Shown here one piece after another: positions 1 through 6,845 of a stretch of DNA of 37,833 nt. Source of the stretch: Caulobacterales bacterium RIFCSPHIGHO2_01_FULL_70_19. Lineage in GTDB: Bacteria; Pseudomonadota; Alphaproteobacteria; Caulobacterales; Caulobacteraceae. Location: positions 61,165 to 98,997 of the forward strand of contig MGLK01000014.1 in NCBI GenBank assembly GCA_001794825.1, in the 5' to 3' direction. How positions within the stretch are numbered: the first letter of the stretch is position 1; each line of letters begins with the position of its first letter. The notes under the pieces were generated by a model, which was not told where the DNA came from, searched no databases, and was given only the letters and a program-made list of their open reading frames with translations. A program made the translations under genes and the position numbers.

Positions 1-215
1 AGGACCTCGCCCCGGCAATGGAAACCACAATCGCGCACCGCCTGGCGCAGCGCCGCGACGCTCGTCCTGGACTCGTCGTAGGTGACGGTCGCCGAGGCCG
101 AGGCGAAGTTCGCCGCGACCTGGGCGACACCCGGCAAGGCGCGGAGTTTCTTTTCGACCACGAGGGGATCGAGCGGGGTTCTGAAGCTGGTGACGTCGAC
201 GGTCGCGGTGCGCAA
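1..215 (-). CDS. Heavy-metal P-type ATPase, N-terminal fragment (runs off left edge)
   Basis: Starts with TTG at 215, preceded by a good ribosome site (AGGAG five bases upstream), and is open to the window edge for 71 codons. The translation has the beta-alpha-beta-beta-alpha-beta pattern of a heavy-metal-associated (HMA) domain: ALPGVAQVAANFASASATV, then a CGFHC segment near residues 63-67. The first-strand CxxC metal motif is absent (VTSFRTPLDPL stands in its place). This degenerate HMA with a late CxxxC is what I recall at the N-terminus of a class of alphaproteobacterial copper/heavy-metal P1B ATPases that sit with DUF2933 and ICMT-like genes. The ATPase core is outside the window, so the assignment rests on this domain and on the neighbours. 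It is the third gene of a minus-strand operon, 24 bases after the methyltransferase gene. Confidence 0.6.
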   Translation of the reverse strand, partial: MRTATVDVTSFRTPLDPLVVEKKLRALPGVAQVAANFASASATVTYDESRTSVAALRQAVRDCGFHCRGEV

Positions 216-239
216 GGGAACTCCTGGACGGAAGGCGGG

Positions 240-887
240 TCAGGCGGCCGCGGGCGCGCCCAGTCGAGGCAGAAACGCTGGCGTGACGGCCTTGTAGCGG
301 CGGTAGGCGTCGCCGAACTCGGCCAGCACGGCCTTCTCCTCGGCCAACGCCAGCCGCCAGTAGGTCACGACCAGGATCGGGAACATGATCAGGGTCAGGA
401 GGGTCGGCCACTGCAACAGGAAGCCGAACATCACCAGCACGAAGCCGACGTACTGAGGATGACGCATCCGCGAGTAGGGGCCGGTGGACGCCAGCACGCC
501 CTCCTTCTGGGCCCGGTAGAGCACGGACCAGGCGGTCGAAATCAGCCAGAAGCCGAGGCCGATGAAGATGAAGCTCAGGATATGGAACGGGCCGAAGTGG
601 GGGTTGGCCTTCCAGCCGATGGTCATCTCCAGCAGGTGGCCTGCATCGTGCGACAGCCAATTGACGCCGGGGAACCGCGTCTGCAGCCAGCCCGACAGCA
701 GGTAGATGGTGAGCGGAAAGCCGTACATCTCGGTGAAGAGCGCCACGATGAAGGCGCTGAAGGCGCCGAACGCCCGCCAGTCGAGGCTCGTCCGCGGCTT
801 GAAGAAGCTGAGCGCGAAGAAAATGAATAGGACGGAATTGACGATCACCAGGGACCAGAGGCCGTAGGCTTGGGGTGTCTGGGTCAT
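240..887 (-). CDS. Isoprenylcysteine carboxylmethyltransferase-like integral membrane protein
   Basis: A 215-residue polytopic membrane protein. The C-terminal half carries the ICMT/PEMT signature: TGPYSRMRHPQYVGF at residues 135-149 (SAM/substrate site with the RHPxY core) and EEKAVLAEFGDAYRRY at 183-198. Hydrophobic segments lie near 10-30, 42-62, 100-120 and 150-178. Family members methylate prenylated or other lipid-like substrates, but bacterial members of this type have no established substrate. The start at 887 is chosen because it overlaps the DUF2933 stop in an ATGA and because homologous hydrophobic sequence begins there; a longer in-frame extension upstream lies over the DUF2933 gene and is not credible. 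Its place between DUF2933 and a metal ATPase suggests a membrane role in metal or respiratory stress. Confidence 0.8.
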   Translation of the reverse strand: MTQTPQAYGLWSLVIVNSVLFIFFALSFFKPRTSLDWRAFGAFSAFIVALFTEMYGFPLTIYLLSGWLQTRFPGVNWLSHDAGHLLEMTIGWKANPHFGPFHILSFIFIGLGFWLISTAWSVLYRAQKEGVLASTGPYSRMRHPQYVGFVLVMFGFLLQWPTLLTLIMFPILVVTYWRLALAEEKAVLAEFGDAYRRYKAVTPAFLPRLGAPAAA

Positions 888-1114
888 GGCGCGCGCCCGC
901 TGTCGGGGTCTTGAGCGCGGGGGGCGTGTGCATGGCCCCCGTGCGAGCCATGTCGCCCATGCATCGTGAAGTGCATGAGCGGACAGAGGAGGAGCAGCAG
1001 CAGAGGCGCCCATCCCAGCAGGTGCATTCGATGTTCGAAGGCCAGCAGGGCCAGGAGCGTCAGGGCGAAGAGCCCGATCACGACCTTCGCCGCCAGTCCC
1101 AGGTTCGTCCTCAT
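884..1114 (-). CDS. DUF2933 family small membrane protein
   Basis: A 76-residue protein with two hydrophobic helices (about residues 7-24 and 30-46) followed by a His/Gly-rich tail (HGRHGSHGGHAHAP). This is the layout of DUF2933 proteins, which often sit beside copper/heavy-metal ATPases. The His-rich tail could bind metal; no function is established. The start MRTNLGL at 1114 is preferred over an upstream in-frame ATG because the extra N-terminus is Arg-rich and non-membrane, and GGGAGG lies a few bases upstream. First gene of the minus-strand operon; its stop overlaps the next start (ATGA). An FNR-like box lies about 110 bases upstream. Confidence 0.75.
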   Translation of the reverse strand: MRTNLGLAAKVVIGLFALTLLALLAFEHRMHLLGWAPLLLLLLCPLMHFTMHGRHGSHGGHAHAPRAQDPDSGRAP

Positions 1115-1224
1115 CTCAAGGCCCTCCCTCCAAAGGATACGCAGCGAAACGGTGAGCCCCTCGCCAGGGTGTCCGCCGCGGCACCTCCCTCGACGCAGGC
1201 TGAACCGGGACCCCACGGGCCGCC

Positions 1225-1238
1225 TTGATCTGACGCAA
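1225..1238 (-). promoter_or_regulatory. FNR/FixK-like box upstream of DUF2933 operon
   Basis: On the minus strand it reads TTGCGTCAGATCAA, matching TTG(A/C)N-N4-ATCAA of FNR/FixK-type sites. The centre is near 1231.5; a site at -41.5 would put transcription start near 1190, about 75 bases before the DUF2933 start. Two similar palindromes near the other end of the window support a shared oxygen-responsive regulator, which is inference. Confidence 0.5.
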
Positions 1239-1279
1239 ACCGAAATTGCCCCCGCCGCGGCCCCTGGCGGAAGCGGAAT

Positions 1280-2461
1280 TCACCCTCGGCTTCGACGGAG
1301 CCAGTCGCCGGCAAGGCGGGCGATCATCGACTGTTCGTCTGTGGGGAGCACAAGCACATTGACGGCCGAGTCTCCGGCGCTGATGCGTCGGTCGCCTGCG
1401 GTGTTCCGGGCCTCGTCCAGGCGGACCCCGAGCCAGCCCGCGGCCGCGCAGATCCGCCGCCGGATCTCCGGCGAGTTCTCTCCGATGCCGGCGGTGAACA
1501 CCAGGGTGTCCAGGCCGCCCAGCGCGGCGGCGAGAGAGCCGATGGCGCGACCGGCGCGGTAGACGAACAGGTCCACCGCCTCGCGGGCTTCCGAGGCGCC
1601 GCTGTCCAGCAGGACCTCCATGTCCCCGGAAAGGCCGGAGACGCCCAGCAGGCCGGAGTGGTGGGTGAGCAGATCGGCGACCGCGTCGGGCGACAGGCCC
1701 CGATCGCTAATCAGATGCAGGACCACGCCCGGATCGAGCGCGCCGCTGCGGGTGCTCATCGGCAGCCCATCCAGGGGCGTCATCCCCATGGTCGTGGCCA
1801 TACTGCGCCCGTCATGGAGCGCGCAGAGGCTAGCTCCGGAGCCCAAGTGGGCGACGATGGTCCGGCCGCCCGCCCGCTCGCCGAGGACCGTCTGCAGCGC
1901 CTGCGCGATCCAGGCGAAAGACAAGCCGTGAAAGCCGTAGCTCATCACGCCGTCGCCGCTGAGGGCGCGGGGCAGGGCGTAGAGGCGCGCAAGCCGGGGC
2001 TGGGAGTGATGGAAGGCCGTATCGAAGCATCCCAGGTGCGGAACGCCGGGGATCGCCGCCATGGCCGTCTCGACGCAGGCGATATTGACCTCTTGATGCG
2101 CTGGAGCCAGCGGCGCAAGCCGCCGCAGGTCCGCCAGCACCCGTCCGTCCAACGGGGTGGGTTCGAAATAGTCCCGACCACCATGCACGATCCGGTGCCC
2201 GACCGCCGTGATCTCTCCGAGCCGCTTCGCGGCGCGCAGGCGCTCGAGCAGCAGGTCCAGAGCTCGCGAGGCCGACATCGGCCCGCCGGAGAGCGGCTCG
2301 TGCCGAGACTCTGTCGCGTCTTCCCGCCGGACGCTCAGGCGCGATTCGCCGGCCAGTCCAGCGACGGAGGCGCTCCAGACCCGCCGTTCGCCGAGCTCGT
2401 CATGGAGGGCGCACTTCAGGCTGGATGAACCGGCATTGATGGCGAGGATCAGACCAGCCAC
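1280..2461 (-). CDS. ackA: Acetate kinase
   Basis: 393 residues, the usual length. Motifs of the ASKHA fold are intact: NAGSSSLK near residues 9-16 (phosphate loop), GHRIVHGG with the conserved His/Arg, CFDTAFH, GFHGLS, HLGSGAS (adenosine side) and TAGIGENS near the C-terminus. The enzyme interconverts acetyl phosphate + ADP and acetate + ATP in the cytosol. No phosphotransacetylase or phosphoketolase lies inside the window, so the acetyl-phosphate source is not visible. It is followed by the FNR-box operon on the same strand and faces the ATP-grasp gene across a 92-base divergent region. Start ATG at 2461 gives the canonical N-terminus MAGLILAINAGSSS. Confidence 0.95.
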   Translation of the reverse strand: MAGLILAINAGSSSLKCALHDELGERRVWSASVAGLAGESRLSVRREDATESRHEPLSGGPMSASRALDLLLERLRAAKRLGEITAVGHRIVHGGRDYFEPTPLDGRVLADLRRLAPLAPAHQEVNIACVETAMAAIPGVPHLGCFDTAFHHSQPRLARLYALPRALSGDGVMSYGFHGLSFAWIAQALQTVLGERAGGRTIVAHLGSGASLCALHDGRSMATTMGMTPLDGLPMSTRSGALDPGVVLHLISDRGLSPDAVADLLTHHSGLLGVSGLSGDMEVLLDSGASEAREAVDLFVYRAGRAIGSLAAALGGLDTLVFTAGIGENSPEIRRRICAAAGWLGVRLDEARNTAGDRRISAGDSAVNVLVLPTDEQSMIARLAGDWLRRSRG

Positions 2462-2483
2462 TGTCGCTCCGACTCGACGGCTC

Positions 2484-2511
2484 GGTTTACGAACCCGGAC
2501 AAGCAGGTTCG
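2484..2511. promoter_or_regulatory. Dyad in ackA / ATP-grasp divergent region
   Basis: The 92-base spacer between the two divergent starts holds overlapping inverted repeats: GGTT-TACG-AACC (2484-2495) and CGAACC-N10-GGTTCG (2490-2511). Such interleaved half-sites suit a dimeric regulator acting on both genes. I cannot name the factor; a transcript hairpin is the alternative. Confidence 0.3.
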
Positions 2512-2553
2512 TTCCTGGGCCGGGGTTTGTGAAGACAGGGAAGAGGACGTCGC

Positions 2554-3828
2554 ATGACGCACGACGACGCCGGTCGGCCGAGCCGGGACGAGGTGCTCAA
2601 TCGGGCGTGTTTCTGCATCACGCTGGAACGGCCGGCGCTCGAGACCGCCCTTAGCCGCGAAACCTCAGATCCGCAATTAATCGACGCCCTGCTTTCCGAG
2701 CGTCCGCATCTATTCTCGAACGGGCCCGTCTTCGTCTCCAAAGAGGACCTCGCGGCTATGACCGTGGTCGTCGAGGCCTTGGAAGCGGCGGCCGAGACCC
2801 CAAGCTACCAGGAGCAGGTGACGAGCTGGGCGCCCGAGATCGCTCGGCGGGATTTTGGCCCTCGCGGCGCCTTCATGGGGTACGATTTCCATCTGGGCGA
2901 CGACGGGCCGCGGCTCATCGAGATCAACACCAACGCCGGCGGCGCCTTCCTCAACGCCATGCTGGCGCGGGCGCAGAGCGCTTGCTGTCGCGAGGTGAGA
3001 GAGGCCTTTCCGGTTGACGGGTCCGGAGCGTTCGAGGTGGCGGTCTGGCGCATGTTCCTCGACGAATGGGCGTCGCAAGGGAGGGCTGGGCAGCCCGGCC
3101 TGATCGCCATTGTCGACGACAGGCCGACGGAGCAGTACCTCTATCCGGAGTTCCTGCTGGCGAAGTCGCTGTTCGAACGGCGCGGCGTCGAGGCGGTGAT
3201 CGCCGATCCGACGGAGTTCGACCACGCCGGCGGCCGGCTGTCGCACCGGGGTCGTGCGATCGACCTGGTCTACAACCGGCTCGTGGATTTCGCTTTCGAG
3301 GCGGAAGACCACCGACCGCTTCGTGACGCCTACCTCGATGGGGCGGTGGTGGTGACGCCGAACGCTCGAAATCACGCTCTGCTGGCCGACAAGCGGAACC
3401 TGGTGCTGCTTTCCGACCCGGCGGCTGTGCGCGCGTTGGCGCTTCCGGATCGACACGAGCGGGCGCTGGCGGCGATTCCGAGAACCATTCTCGTGACCAA
3501 GGAAAACGCTGAAGCGATGTGGGCCGAGCGCAAGCAGTTCTTCTTCAAGCCCGCGGGCGGGCACGGCGGCAAGGCGGTCTACCGTGGCGACAAGATCACC
3601 CGCGGGGTTTGGGCGCATGTGAGCAAGGGCGGCTACATCGCCCAGGAGGTTGCCCCGCCCGGTGAGCGCCGGGTCCGCGTGGACGGCGAGGTGCGGTCTC
3701 TGAAGCTGGACGTCCGCCTCTACACCTACCGAGCCAGGCCCCTTCTTGCCGCCGCCCGCCTCTATCAGGGCCAGACCACCAACTTCAGGACTCCCGGCGG
3801 CGGTTTCGCGCCGGTCTATGCGGCGTAG
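2554..3828 (+). CDS. ATP-grasp family protein with circularly permuted motif order
   Basis: A 424-residue soluble protein. The metal-binding ATP-grasp element (LIEINTNAGG, residues 121-130; E123 and N125) comes early. The ATP-binding lysine/glycine loop (FKPAGGHGGK, 331-340), the hinge (QE, 364-365), DVR (386-388) and NFRTPGGG (410-417) come at the end. In ordinary ATP-grasp ligases the EIN element is last, so this matches circularly permuted families (compare glutathionylspermidine-synthase-like proteins). It probably ligates a carboxylate to an amine or thiol using ATP; the substrate is unknown. Residues 180-275 resemble a pre-ATP-grasp Rossmann-like domain (LIAIVDDR... NRLVDF). No start nearer the core is needed: the ribosome site GGAAGAGGA lies 8-16 bases before ATG 2554. 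Divergent from ackA. Confidence 0.7.
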   Translation: MTHDDAGRPSRDEVLNRACFCITLERPALETALSRETSDPQLIDALLSERPHLFSNGPVFVSKEDLAAMTVVVEALEAAAETPSYQEQVTSWAPEIARRDFGPRGAFMGYDFHLGDDGPRLIEINTNAGGAFLNAMLARAQSACCREVREAFPVDGSGAFEVAVWRMFLDEWASQGRAGQPGLIAIVDDRPTEQYLYPEFLLAKSLFERRGVEAVIADPTEFDHAGGRLSHRGRAIDLVYNRLVDFAFEAEDHRPLRDAYLDGAVVVTPNARNHALLADKRNLVLLSDPAAVRALALPDRHERALAAIPRTILVTKENAEAMWAERKQFFFKPAGGHGGKAVYRGDKITRGVWAHVSKGGYIAQEVAPPGERRVRVDGEVRSLKLDVRLYTYRARPLLAAARLYQGQTTNFRTPGGGFAPVYAA

Positions 3829-3883
3829 GGGCGGCGACGGACGGGATGCGGGCGGCAAGCCCAGCCCTTAAGTCGACCGTTGC

Positions 3884-3948
3884 GGCAACTCCCAGTTGCC
3901 ATCATCGGCGAGGTGTCCGAGCCTCGCCCGTCTTTCCAGACGGGTGAG
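3884..3948 (+). other. Three consecutive hairpins before the endonuclease-like gene
   Basis: The 124-base gap after the ATP-grasp gene contains three perfect 7-bp stems in a row: GGCAACT/AGTTGCC (3884-3900, loop CCC), GGCGAGG/CCTCGCC (3907-3928, 8-base loop) and CCCGTCT/AGACGGG (3927-3944, loop TTCC). The last can extend as CTC...GAG to 3948 and would cover the ribosome site of the ATG at 3953. The first may simply terminate the preceding gene. Together they look like a structured leader or small RNA. Stems 2 and 3 share bases, so they could be mutually exclusive. Confidence 0.4.
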
Positions 3949-3952
3949 TGCG

Positions 3953-4903
3953 ATGCCGACAACAGTGGTCAAGCCGATCCATTTCGAAGACTTCGGCGGC
4001 GTGGATTTCGAGCGCCTGGTCTTCGCCTACCTGCTGCGGGCGGGCTGGGTCGATGTCGCCTGGCACGGCCAGACAGGGAGTGACTTGGGCCGCGACATCA
4101 TCGGGACGCAGGTCTTCGATGATGAACCTAATCGCCGAACCGTCGTGCAATGCGTCAATCGCAGCAGCCTCACCAAGACCAAGGCCGAACGGGACATGCG
4201 GCGGGCCGCCGATGCCCCGACCGGAAAGCCCGACGCCATACGCTTCATCTGTCGCGCCAACATCTCGTCGGAGCGACGGGACCACGTCAGAATCTTTGGA
4301 CGGTCGCTCGGCGTCACGCACGCCGACGCCTGGTCCGGCGGCGAGTTCGAGGAGCATCTGCGCCATGACGCCGAGTTCCTGTTGCGGCGGTTCGTGGAAG
4401 GCGTGGCGTTCCCCGGCGGCGCTGAGGATTTGCGCCGGTTCATTGACGATTTCCCGGACCTGACTGACGATGACGCACTGCAGCTGATGGCGGCGGTGTT
4501 CGATCGTCCCGTCTTCCACACGCCCTTCCAGGGTGAAAGCCAGTTGCCGGCCTTCCAACAGGCGATCAGCGACACCATCGAAGCGCTCAACACCGGCGTG
4601 TGGCGAACGCGGGAAGGGCTTGAGGTGCGGCGCATCCCGTCACGCCATCACATCCGGTCGGCCGCCGTCCGGGCAACGTTGGCGACCGTCGTCGAGAAGC
4701 TCGACCTCACGCGCGAGCTGTTCAGGGCCCGGCTGGCCGACGGTGGCGTGCGGCATTGCGACTGCGGCCAGGAGGACTGCCCCGTATTCACGGTGACTGA
4801 GGCGGCGGCAGCTGAACTCGACACGGCGAGAAGGGACGCGCTGCGGACCTTCGGCTCGGTGACCCACGGGTTCGATGTCGAAATCCGGGAAGGCCGCTGG
4901 TGA
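3953..4903 (+). CDS. Restriction-endonuclease-like (Mrr-type) protein with unknown C-terminal domain
   Basis: 316 residues from ATG 3953 (weak GGGTGAG upstream; a longer in-frame start at 3896 would lie inside the leader hairpins). The N-terminus resembles PD-(D/E)xK Mrr-type domains: FEDFGGVDFERLVFAYLL (helix with Glu), GSDLGRDII (D44, expected metal ligand) and the strand VVQCVNR, where the usual QxK is QCV, so the catalytic lysine is missing at that place (next lysines at 74 and 76). Residues 120-160 hold a WSGGEFEEHLR segment. The C-terminal half is unknown to me and carries a small Cys cluster (HCDCGQEDC, C259/C261/C266). Overlaps the next gene by GTGA. A defence, DNA-binding or regulatory role is inference. 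Confidence 0.5.
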   Translation: MPTTVVKPIHFEDFGGVDFERLVFAYLLRAGWVDVAWHGQTGSDLGRDIIGTQVFDDEPNRRTVVQCVNRSSLTKTKAERDMRRAADAPTGKPDAIRFICRANISSERRDHVRIFGRSLGVTHADAWSGGEFEEHLRHDAEFLLRRFVEGVAFPGGAEDLRRFIDDFPDLTDDDALQLMAAVFDRPVFHTPFQGESQLPAFQQAISDTIEALNTGVWRTREGLEVRRIPSRHHIRSAAVRATLATVVEKLDLTRELFRARLADGGVRHCDCGQEDCPVFTVTEAAAAELDTARRDALRTFGSVTHGFDVEIREGRW

Positions 4904-5326
4904 GTGCGCCCTCGCTCTATGCTCGGATGCGCGAGCACGGGACGCTGACGGAGACGCCCAAGGACATCCCCGACGCGGTTTTCGCGCTGCACGCCGGTGC
5001 GCAAGCTGCGCGAACGGTTCGAGCGCGGTGACGGGCCGCTGCCGAAGACCTTGGCGGGGGCGCTGGAGTCGGCGGCCCAGCCACCGTCCTCCGAACCGCC
5101 TTGGGAGACGCGCCTGCGTCAGCGGCAGGCGGCCATACGGCGGACGCTGGTGGTCGAGGCCTTGCGGCTGCAGGTGTCGAAGGCGGATGACGACCGTCGG
5201 CTTGGGCAGGATCTGGAGCAGTTCATCCGCTCCCTGCCGCCCGTCCTGACGCGCCGGGAGATCCTCGCCCGGGCGCTGGCCGTGGATCGGGAGAGGCCGC
5301 AGCCCGCCAGGGATCGGTCGCGTTAG
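4900..5326 (+). pseudogene. Frameshifted partner gene of the endonuclease-like protein
   Basis: A GTG at 4900 overlaps the upstream stop and opens a frame (MSAPSLYARMREHGTLTETP...) with strong G/C third positions that holds until about 4995, then stops at 5028. From 4997 the next frame continues with the same codon bias (VRKLRERFERGDGPLP...) to TAG 5324-5326. Removing one G around 4996-4997 (ccggtg to ccgtg) joins them into one protein of about 141 residues, largely helical and charged. Either a real frameshift or a sequencing error. I do not recognise the family; coupling to the endonuclease-like gene by the overlap suggests a joint function. Its end overlaps the converging gene's stop by four bases. 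Confidence 0.5.
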
Positions 5327-6177
5327 CGCCGGCGGCGCGCGATCTGCGCTTCGATCGCGTCCCACCGGCCCCGATCCGCGTCAATATAGCGGGCCGGATA
5401 GCCGTTTCCGATGCGCTCGAAGGCGGGGTCTCCCTCGGTATGGATCGTCAGGACCGCCTCGGGCGGCAGAGGCTCGCCCACATAGAGATCGAAGGCCTTC
5501 GCCCCCGGGTCGCATCCGATGGAGCGGGCGAAGGCGGCCATGACCGCCTCGGCGGCCGAGAAGGCGTGCCGGCTTGTCGACAAAGGCGCCGCGATCTCAA
5601 GGACGCGGGCGCGCCCGATGGAGGCCACGAGGGCCTGGTGTTCGGGGTCTGAGAGCCAGAAGTAGACGCCTTCGCCGCCCCAGTTTCCAAGCAGCAGTTC
5701 GACTCCGCCGTCCCGGATGTCGCGGGGATGAGAAACCATCCAGAACCGGCCCGAACGAATGTCGGCCTGGCCCCGCTGGAAGGGACTGGCGGCATGCAGG
5801 GCGTCGGCGATCTCGGGGGTGAAGGTCCCCGCAGCCACCTGCGCGTCCAGGCGGGCGCGGATGGACTGCGATGACGGGAGAACGACGCCGTCCTGACGCA
5901 GTCGATCCGCCTCGGCATCAGTCAGCCGGGTGTAGTGCCACGCCCGGATCGTGCGCTGGTTCATGACCGCCATCAGCGTTTCGGCCAGCTCGATGTGGTC
6001 CCCCGCGAAGGGGTTGTCCGGATACGGGCCGGTCCGATCCGAGAGTTCCCGCTGGATGAGGTTCTCGCGCGCCGTCGTATGATAGCCCCGCAGCAACTCG
6101 GCCTTCTCCACCAGCCGCTGTCGAAGTTCGGCGTCGAAGGTTTCGACGTCCCAGACATCGATCAGGGGTTCGGCCAC
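5323..6177 (-). CDS. Hypothetical protein, possibly ADP-ribosyltransferase-like
   Basis: 284 residues, starting with GTG at 6177 behind GGAGAG. The translation has AWHYTRLT near residue 78, a conserved-looking core (SGRFWMVSHP, then LLLGNWGGEGVYFW) and an EAVLTIHTEG segment. The His-Tyr-Thr start, the GGEGVYF strand and later Glu remind me of ART-fold (H-Y-E) enzymes, but I cannot confirm the triad, so function stays open. No signal peptide or membrane segment. Located directly after the LPD7 gene on the same strand, in conjugation-type surroundings, so it may be a cargo or anti-host factor carried by the element. Confidence 0.55.
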   Translation of the reverse strand: MAEPLIDVWDVETFDAELRQRLVEKAELLRGYHTTARENLIQRELSDRTGPYPDNPFAGDHIELAETLMAVMNQRTIRAWHYTRLTDAEADRLRQDGVVLPSSQSIRARLDAQVAAGTFTPEIADALHAASPFQRGQADIRSGRFWMVSHPRDIRDGGVELLLGNWGGEGVYFWLSDPEHQALVASIGRARVLEIAAPLSTSRHAFSAAEAVMAAFARSIGCDPGAKAFDLYVGEPLPPEAVLTIHTEGDPAFERIGNGYPARYIDADRGRWDAIEAQIARRRR

Positions 6178-6206
6178 GGCGCTCTCCGGTCATTCGCCGG
6201 GCGATC

Positions 6207-6845
6207 CTAGCGCTCCCGACGCCGCTCCGCTCGCCGGCTTGCATCGGCATCGCGGGCGCGAGACTTCTCCCTCTCCGGCCATACGCGAGCCCAGGCCCGT
6301 TCCATCAGGCGCGCCTGGGCGGCCGGGTCGGCGATGAGGGTGCGGACCACCACGGCCGCCATCTCGAGGCGGCGCTTGACGGCTTCGGGGGAGGGCTCCT
6401 TGCGGGGCTCTGTCGCGGCGCGCCCCCCCTTGGCGCGCTCCGGTTCGTTGGCGGCCTGACGGTCCCGTTCGCTGGGCTTGTAGCCGGCCACCTCCAGACC
6501 GAGGCTCCGCCCCTGGACCCAGACCTCGCGGCGGAAGGCCTCGTCTCCCGACACCTTGATCTGCGACCAGTTCCGGTGCTGCGCGACCCGAAGCATGGAA
6601 GCGACCGTGTCCGGATAGGCGTGGAGCGACGAGAGGGCGCGACCATGATCCCGGAACACGGGATCTGCGGCCTTGTGGTCGCGATAGTAGCGCTCGGCGC
6701 GACCCTGCCGGTCGCGCTCGATCAGATAGCGGTCCAGCAATTGGGTGGGCACATCCCCCTTGTCGAGCGAACGCCGCTCCCCAGAGGCGCCGGGCTGCGG
6801 CACCAGCCGGTTGGCCGGGACGGTTCTGGACGGCGAGCGGGTCAT
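6207..6845 (-). CDS. LPD7-domain conjugation-associated protein
   Basis: 212 residues. Residues 65-125 (VFRDHGRALSSL... RVAQHRNWSQIKVSGDEAFR, then GLEVAGYKPSERD) match the large polyvalent protein-associated domain 7 found at the C-termini of relaxases or as stand-alone proteins beside TraG in alphaproteobacterial integrative elements. The C-terminus is Arg-rich and probably helical, compatible with DNA binding. Its ATG at 6845 overlaps the TraG stop (ATGA), so it is translationally coupled to the coupling-protein gene. No relaxase nuclease domain is present in the window. Confidence 0.7.
   Translation of the reverse strand: MTRSPSRTVPANRLVPQPGASGERRSLDKGDVPTQLLDRYLIERDRQGRAERYYRDHKAADPVFRDHGRALSSLHAYPDTVASMLRVAQHRNWSQIKVSGDEAFRREVWVQGRSLGLEVAGYKPSERDRQAANEPERAKGGRAATEPRKEPSPEAVKRRLEMAAVVVRTLIADPAAQARLMERAWARVWPEREKSRARDADASRRAERRRER

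Noticed and set aside
18..830. Plus-strand 270-codon frame
   Set aside because: Antisense to the P-type ATPase start and the ICMT-like gene, both supported by motifs; no ribosome site or recognisable domain.
3907..3930. Resemblance of GAGGTGTCCGAG to a tRNA-Ser D-arm
   Set aside because: No anticodon arm, T-arm or acceptor pairing could be built around it; the bases are better explained by the hairpin stems.
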